A stretch of 64,000 nucleotides of DNA, taken from NCBI GenBank assembly GCA_017537905.1, contig JAFYJX010000028.1:9981-73980 (forward strand). Direction: 5' to 3'. Both the position numbers and the translations under genes were made by a program. Under the pieces are notes generated by a model that saw only the letters and a list, made by a program, of their open reading frames with translations, had not been told where the DNA came from and did no database searches. Positions 60,207-64,000 of the stretch are shown in pieces (positions within the stretch are counted from its first letter, which is position 1; each line of letters begins with the position of its first letter). The stretch is from Clostridiales bacterium. GTDB lineage: Bacteria > Bacillota_A > Clostridia > Saccharofermentanales > Saccharofermentanaceae.

Positions 60207-62615
60207 TTACTTGCGTTCGTTTAATACTTTCTGGGCTCTGTCCTGAGCGATCTTCGTGACGGAAGAAAGGTCCTTTTGGCCAGAGAAATATGCAGGCATT
60301 TCTTCGATCAGGATAATGGTGATCTGGGGATCGATCGAGTCAATTCCGGAACAGCTCTCGATTATCTTCTCCATCTTATTTATTTCTTTGTCTGTAAGGA
60401 CAAAGTTCTCCTGAGATAAACCGTAATCTCCGAAGTGTGCACGAAAACCGATGCCATTAAAGTATTCGATGGCTGCCTCGGCGCCTGTGCGGAAAGCTTT
60501 GCGGTTGGCAACAAAACAATCGCTCATGGCGAGTTCTGACTGGATTTCATCATTCATAAGGATCTTAACGAAATCACCGCATGCATCGATGTTTTGCGCA
60601 TGAGCGGAAACTGCGACGGTAATATATGGTCCTATCAAAGGACCGCGTCCGTCAGTTGAAGGGATTCCCAAGATCGTATCTGCATTTCCGTACTCGATCA
60701 TTGTTGACAGGTATTCCTCCATGCCTTTACAGTACTGATGCATCGCAAACTTTTCGGGGATATATTCACCTTTATAGACTATGTCGGACGGATCCTGCAT
60801 GTTTATCGTTTTATCGTAAACGTTATTCTTTACATATTCTGCGAGAGCAGCAAATTCAGGTCCGGAGAAATCAGCTTTACCGTTCTTGACGAACATATCG
60901 CGCGAAGCATTAAAGAGCATCGCAAAATAGTAAGGCTGTCCGTAACGGATGACATCAGTGCCGTTAAGTGTTTCTTTTATGAATTTCTCATATTCAGAAG
61001 TCGTAAATCCGATACCTGATGCTCCTGCATCTTTTGTTTTTGTCTGTATGCCGTTGACGGTATAACAAACGGGAATGTTGTAAAGCTTTCCGTCTTTTTT
61101 TGCTGCTTCAAAGATGTTGGTAAAATACTTCGAAGAATCAAGAAACCCGGCAAACGGAGTAAGGTCAGCCAGATAGTTATCGCTGTACAACTGGCTTAAT
61201 GAAGCAGCATTCATCAGAATATCAGGACCGTCACCGTTCATGATGTCTATCGCAAGCTGGTTACTGAGGTTTGCGCTTCCGTTTAATTGATTTATATAAA
61301 AATCGTCACTGGCAGAATAATCAAGAAATTCGACCGGTTCATAACGCTCTGTGACTTCGATAAAGTAGTCTGAATTAGTATCGTTAAATTTAACTATCGC
61401 ATCACCGATCAAGTCTTCTGAACGGTCGTTGGCTGTATACAGTTCGAGGATTGTCTTGCCGGCATTGGGGTTCTTGTCAGTTTTGGTCAGTTCTAAGATT
61501 GCAAACTCTTGCGTGTCTTTCGGCTGCCCGTATACATGTTTTGAGTTGTAACGCCCTGCGAATATGATCTTGTTCTCGTTTATGTCAACGGGACTAAGAC
61601 TGGATAATGTATTCCGGTTTACATTGCAGCTGCTGTAATTGAAAAATACTTCTATTTTTCTTGATTGGAAATCCGGTTTTAATATCCCGATGGTTGAAAA
61701 GAAATAGACATTTCCGTCGGAGCCTGTAAACGGCGCATCGCATTTGCTCTGATCGAACCATTCATATTCTTTTTGATCAGCAGTCTTTACCTTAAGAGTT
61801 TTGAGATCAAGTTCGTAGAATCTCCATTCTGAATCAGTGCTGGCCATAATTACTGCCGTAGATTTGTTTTTCGCTGCTATGAAAGAAATATAATCAATGC
61901 TTACATCACTTTCGGAAAATTTTACGATTTCCTTGTTACCTTCAGGAAAAGTTACATGCAGGTAATATCCGCCTCGGTTTGTATTATCATCATAAAACGA
62001 CTCTGTATCTATCCGGTAATCATAAATCATATATGTGCCGGTGAAGACCGGTTCGTACTGATCGTATTCGTGCGTATCTTCAAGAACACCTGTATCTGCA
62101 TCATAGACCATTTCTGTGTAAGTATAATTATCTGGGTCTTCCATGCTGGTATCTTCCATGTGCGTATAATACCTGTAAAAGATCTTGCCGCCGGAGTATG
62201 TAGCTCCATCATCAATATCAAGGTTAGTTTTCAGAGTATTGCTGATATCAATGATCTGAATAGTCTTTTTTGAATCTCTGTCGATTACTGTTAATTGATC
62301 TAAACTGTTTTTATACGGGTTCAGGTCATCAGCACCATCAGTCCCGTTTGAAGTGTAGTATCCGTTCGAGCGCACAATGATACGTTTCTCATCAATACCG
62401 ACCAGTATTTGAGAAAAGTCTTCCAAACCTCTGGACTCGTCTATGTTTACACCGATCTCTATGGATTCGTTGTTAAACCAGGGAGTGTCAGCAGTGATCT
62501 TCTGGCCGCTTCTTTTTTCCTTGCCATATGATTTCTTTTTACCGCATGCTGCCAAAGGCAGTACGACCGAAACTGCCAATAATGCAGAAATCCCCTTCAA
62601 AACTTTTCTGTTCAT
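60207..62615 (-). CDS. Large lipoprotein with C-terminal extracellular solute-binding domain
   Basis: About 802 residues from ATG 62615 (AAGGAG upstream). The signal peptide ends LAAC. The first 380 residues are beta-rich repeats with many Tyr/Asp, compatible with a propeller. From about 390 on it resembles a family 1 solute-binding protein: ILELYTANDRSEDLIGDAIVKFN, DIMNGDGPDILMNAASL and LYNIPVCYTVNGIQT. Binding proteins of ABC importers are normally 400-450 residues, so the extra N-terminal domain is unusual. No permease genes are adjacent. Confidence 0.75.
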   Translation of the reverse strand: MNRKVLKGISALLAVSVVLPLAACGKKKSYGKEKRSGQKITADTPWFNNESIEIGVNIDESRGLEDFSQILVGIDEKRIIVRSNGYYTSNGTDGADDLNPYKNSLDQLTVIDRDSKKTIQIIDISNTLKTNLDIDDGATYSGGKIFYRYYTHMEDTSMEDPDNYTYTEMVYDADTGVLEDTHEYDQYEPVFTGTYMIYDYRIDTESFYDDNTNRGGYYLHVTFPEGNKEIVKFSESDVSIDYISFIAAKNKSTAVIMASTDSEWRFYELDLKTLKVKTADQKEYEWFDQSKCDAPFTGSDGNVYFFSTIGILKPDFQSRKIEVFFNYSSCNVNRNTLSSLSPVDINENKIIFAGRYNSKHVYGQPKDTQEFAILELTKTDKNPNAGKTILELYTANDRSEDLIGDAIVKFNDTNSDYFIEVTERYEPVEFLDYSASDDFYINQLNGSANLSNQLAIDIMNGDGPDILMNAASLSQLYSDNYLADLTPFAGFLDSSKYFTNIFEAAKKDGKLYNIPVCYTVNGIQTKTKDAGASGIGFTTSEYEKFIKETLNGTDVIRYGQPYYFAMLFNASRDMFVKNGKADFSGPEFAALAEYVKNNVYDKTINMQDPSDIVYKGEYIPEKFAMHQYCKGMEEYLSTMIEYGNADTILGIPSTDGRGPLIGPYITVAVSAHAQNIDACGDFVKILMNDEIQSELAMSDCFVANRKAFRTGAEAAIEYFNGIGFRAHFGDYGLSQENFVLTDKEINKMEKIIESCSGIDSIDPQITIILIEEMPAYFSGQKDLSSVTKIAQDRAQKVLNERK

Positions 62616-62764
62616 AATTTTCACTCTCCTTATATCCCCCATATAAGTCTAATTCCGAAATTATACTATCAAAGGAAGTAACTGTAATTGCGGTATTTTT
62701 GCAACATTTTACATTATCAAACTGTATATATGGAAAAGACTTTTCGAATACCGGGAGGAGTAAA

Positions 62765-63418
62765 ATGGGACAGAGTAATAAGAAAATCAGAACAGCCTTG
62801 TATATAGGGATCGGCGTGAGCATCCTTTCCGTGATCGCCATTGCTGTAGTGTTGTATCCGTATTTCCTCGCGAAAAGCCTGAAAATGCAGGACTTGGACG
62901 GGCTCTTTGGCAAAAAGTATGTATCGGAATACGACCTTAAATTGGGCAGGAACAGAGATCTTAAGGATAATTGGAATGTTGCCAAACTAAAAAAGGACGA
63001 CGGCACGGAATATCTCAGGATCGTAAAGATCATTGACCCGGACGAGCCTATGGATTATCTGCATTTTGAAGTTTATGAAAACTCTTCTGACGCGGAGAAA
63101 GCATACAGGAAACTCTATAACGATTATAAAGCATACGATTACGACTTTAAGAAAGGCGACGGGTATTTCAAATCCTATGATCCTTTTGTCGATGACGTGA
63201 AGATCTATGAGATGGTCTATCTTAAGGATAATGTCATTATCTTTGCTGAACTGTCGATCGTGGGGTGCTATTGGGACATAGAAGAAACTGTCCCGGTTGT
63301 TGACAGCTCAGATGAGCCGACATCTAACGTGTTTGACAGGGCGAGACTTGAAAAGTATATAGTCAATAATTCAGACTATATCAAGAAGTTTGTTCTCAAG
63401 ACACTGCTTAAGTATTAA
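62765..63418 (+). CDS. Single-pass membrane protein of unknown function
   Basis: 217 residues from ATG 62765, with GGGAGGAG 4 bp upstream; the longer frame from 62699 has no site. One helix at about 12-36 follows a basic N-terminus, so the remaining 180 residues are probably outside the cell. They are rich in Tyr, Asp and Lys with no motif I know. It overlaps the 3' end of the MutS-type gene by 4 bp. Confidence 0.72.
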   Translation: MGQSNKKIRTALYIGIGVSILSVIAIAVVLYPYFLAKSLKMQDLDGLFGKKYVSEYDLKLGRNRDLKDNWNVAKLKKDDGTEYLRIVKIIDPDEPMDYLHFEVYENSSDAEKAYRKLYNDYKAYDYDFKKGDGYFKSYDPFVDDVKIYEMVYLKDNVIIFAELSIVGCYWDIEETVPVVDSSDEPTSNVFDRARLEKYIVNNSDYIKKFVLKTLLKY

Positions 63419-64000
63419 GCTTCCTTATCAGTCATCTGCTCGTAAGTGATACCGTACTTGAGAGCAATGTCCCTCGCATAAGAGCAGCAGTCAGGATCAG
63501 CTCGCTTTAACAGGAATGTATTCTTGTCGTCTTTGCGCTCCATGATGATGCTGATAATGTCACCCTGACCATCCCACTTGTTCATCTCGGGGATCTCCTT
63601 AGCGAGATCGTGAAGGTGCGTGTTGAAGATGACGTAGCTGCCTTTCTCTTTCAGTACACGGATAAGATCTTTTGCAAGGTAAACTCCGTCTGATGCTGAT
63701 GTGGTCGAATAAGTCTCATTGAAGAGAATGAGTGTATTGTTATCTGACTGGCTTACGATCTCCTTGACCCTGACGGCTTCCTCACCCAGACGTCCGTAAT
63801 TGATAGTGAGATTCTCGTCAATAGGGAAGTGCGTAAGGATATTTCCAAAAGGCATTCCGGTAAAAGAATCCGCAGTAACGAACAGTCCGTGTGAAGCCAT
63901 GACGGAAGCGATTCCTATAGCCTGTTCGATTATCGTCTTACCGCCTCTGTTAGGACCTGTGAGGATAAATATACGCTCGTCTTCTTTGAAGGTGAAATCA
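63415..64000 (-). CDS. MutS-family ATPase (C-terminal part)
   Basis: The frame is open to the window edge; about 195 residues are visible. ILTGPNRGGKT is the Walker A loop of the MutS ATPase, and LILFNETYSTTSASDG matches the Walker B and signature region, with NETYSTTSASDG in place of the usual D-E-x-G-x-G-T-S. VIFNTHLHDLA is the switch His region. There is no Smr domain after it, so it is not MutS2; it belongs to one of the MutS-like branches whose role in repair is not established. Confidence 0.85.
   Translation of the reverse strand, partial: DFTFKEDERIFILTGPNRGGKTIIEQAIGIASVMASHGLFVTADSFTGMPFGNILTHFPIDENLTINYGRLGEEAVRVKEIVSQSDNNTLILFNETYSTTSASDGVYLAKDLIRVLKEKGSYVIFNTHLHDLAKEIPEMNKWDGQGDIISIIMERKDDKNTFLLKRADPDCCSYARDIALKYGITYEQMTDKEA

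Noticed and set aside
1..64000. tRNA, rRNA, insertion sequence, prophage or toxin-antitoxin genes
   Set aside because: Looked for cloverleaf ends, transposase and integrase motifs and paired small genes and found none that I could support.

Overview
The window reads as a chromosomal segment of an anaerobic, fermentative member of the Bacillota, class Clostridia. The grounds are the [FeFe]-hydrogenase maturation set (hydE, hydG, hydF) with its TM1266-type regulator, a MurT/GatD pair, strong AGGAGG-type ribosome sites, consensus sigma-A promoters and mid-range GC. The family cannot be settled from sequence alone. I saw no tRNA, rRNA, CRISPR array, insertion sequence or phage gene.

Layout. 1-4.7 kb: end of a cation/proton antiporter, a membrane protein, two GNAT acetyltransferases, a GH29 fucosidase and mnmA. 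5.1-15.4 kb: one tight eight-gene operon that I rate the most interesting coding region: CarS-like CTP transferase, dikinase-like enzyme, PssA, Psd, UbiA-type prenyltransferase, a second dikinase-like enzyme, a YghO/bacterial-ceramide-synthase-like acyltransferase and an acyl-adenylating ligase. Four of these correspond to the late steps of archaeal archaetidylethanolamine synthesis, so it may make an unusual phospholipid. 15.5-27 kb: dcd, a PHP protein, pheA behind a phenylalanine-leader attenuator, murT/gatD (GatD lacks both catalytic residues), a zinc-ribbon/TPM pair, a glycosyltransferase, HD and Nudix proteins, and an MFS transporter behind a leader-peptide translational attenuator. 27-38 kb: envelope proteins, a DUF4298-cyclase fusion, an EAL-GNAT fusion, and an M13 metallopeptidase with a FtsX-type ABC exporter behind direct repeats in 11-bp register. 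38-47.5 kb: a TetR-controlled hydrolase operon, an S41 protease, a transglutaminase-like lipoprotein, a ferritin-like diiron protein, a frameshifted membrane protein and an iron-sulfur aldo-keto reductase. 48-52 kb: hyd maturation operon behind a structured 5' leader. 52-64 kb: lipoproteins, a hybrid sensor kinase, an SLC13-type carrier, a solute-binding lipoprotein and the end of a MutS-family ATPase.

Between operons, several non-coding stretches carry arrays with a unit length near 64 bp. At three loci each unit is built from a locus-specific short word ending in GGC that is repeated on one arm and complemented on the other. A 92-bp member is dispersed in two inverted copies. Several genes also have a -10 box 6-9 bp before the start codon and no ribosome site, which suggests leaderless mRNAs. 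All readings are by eye; no database search or folding program was run.
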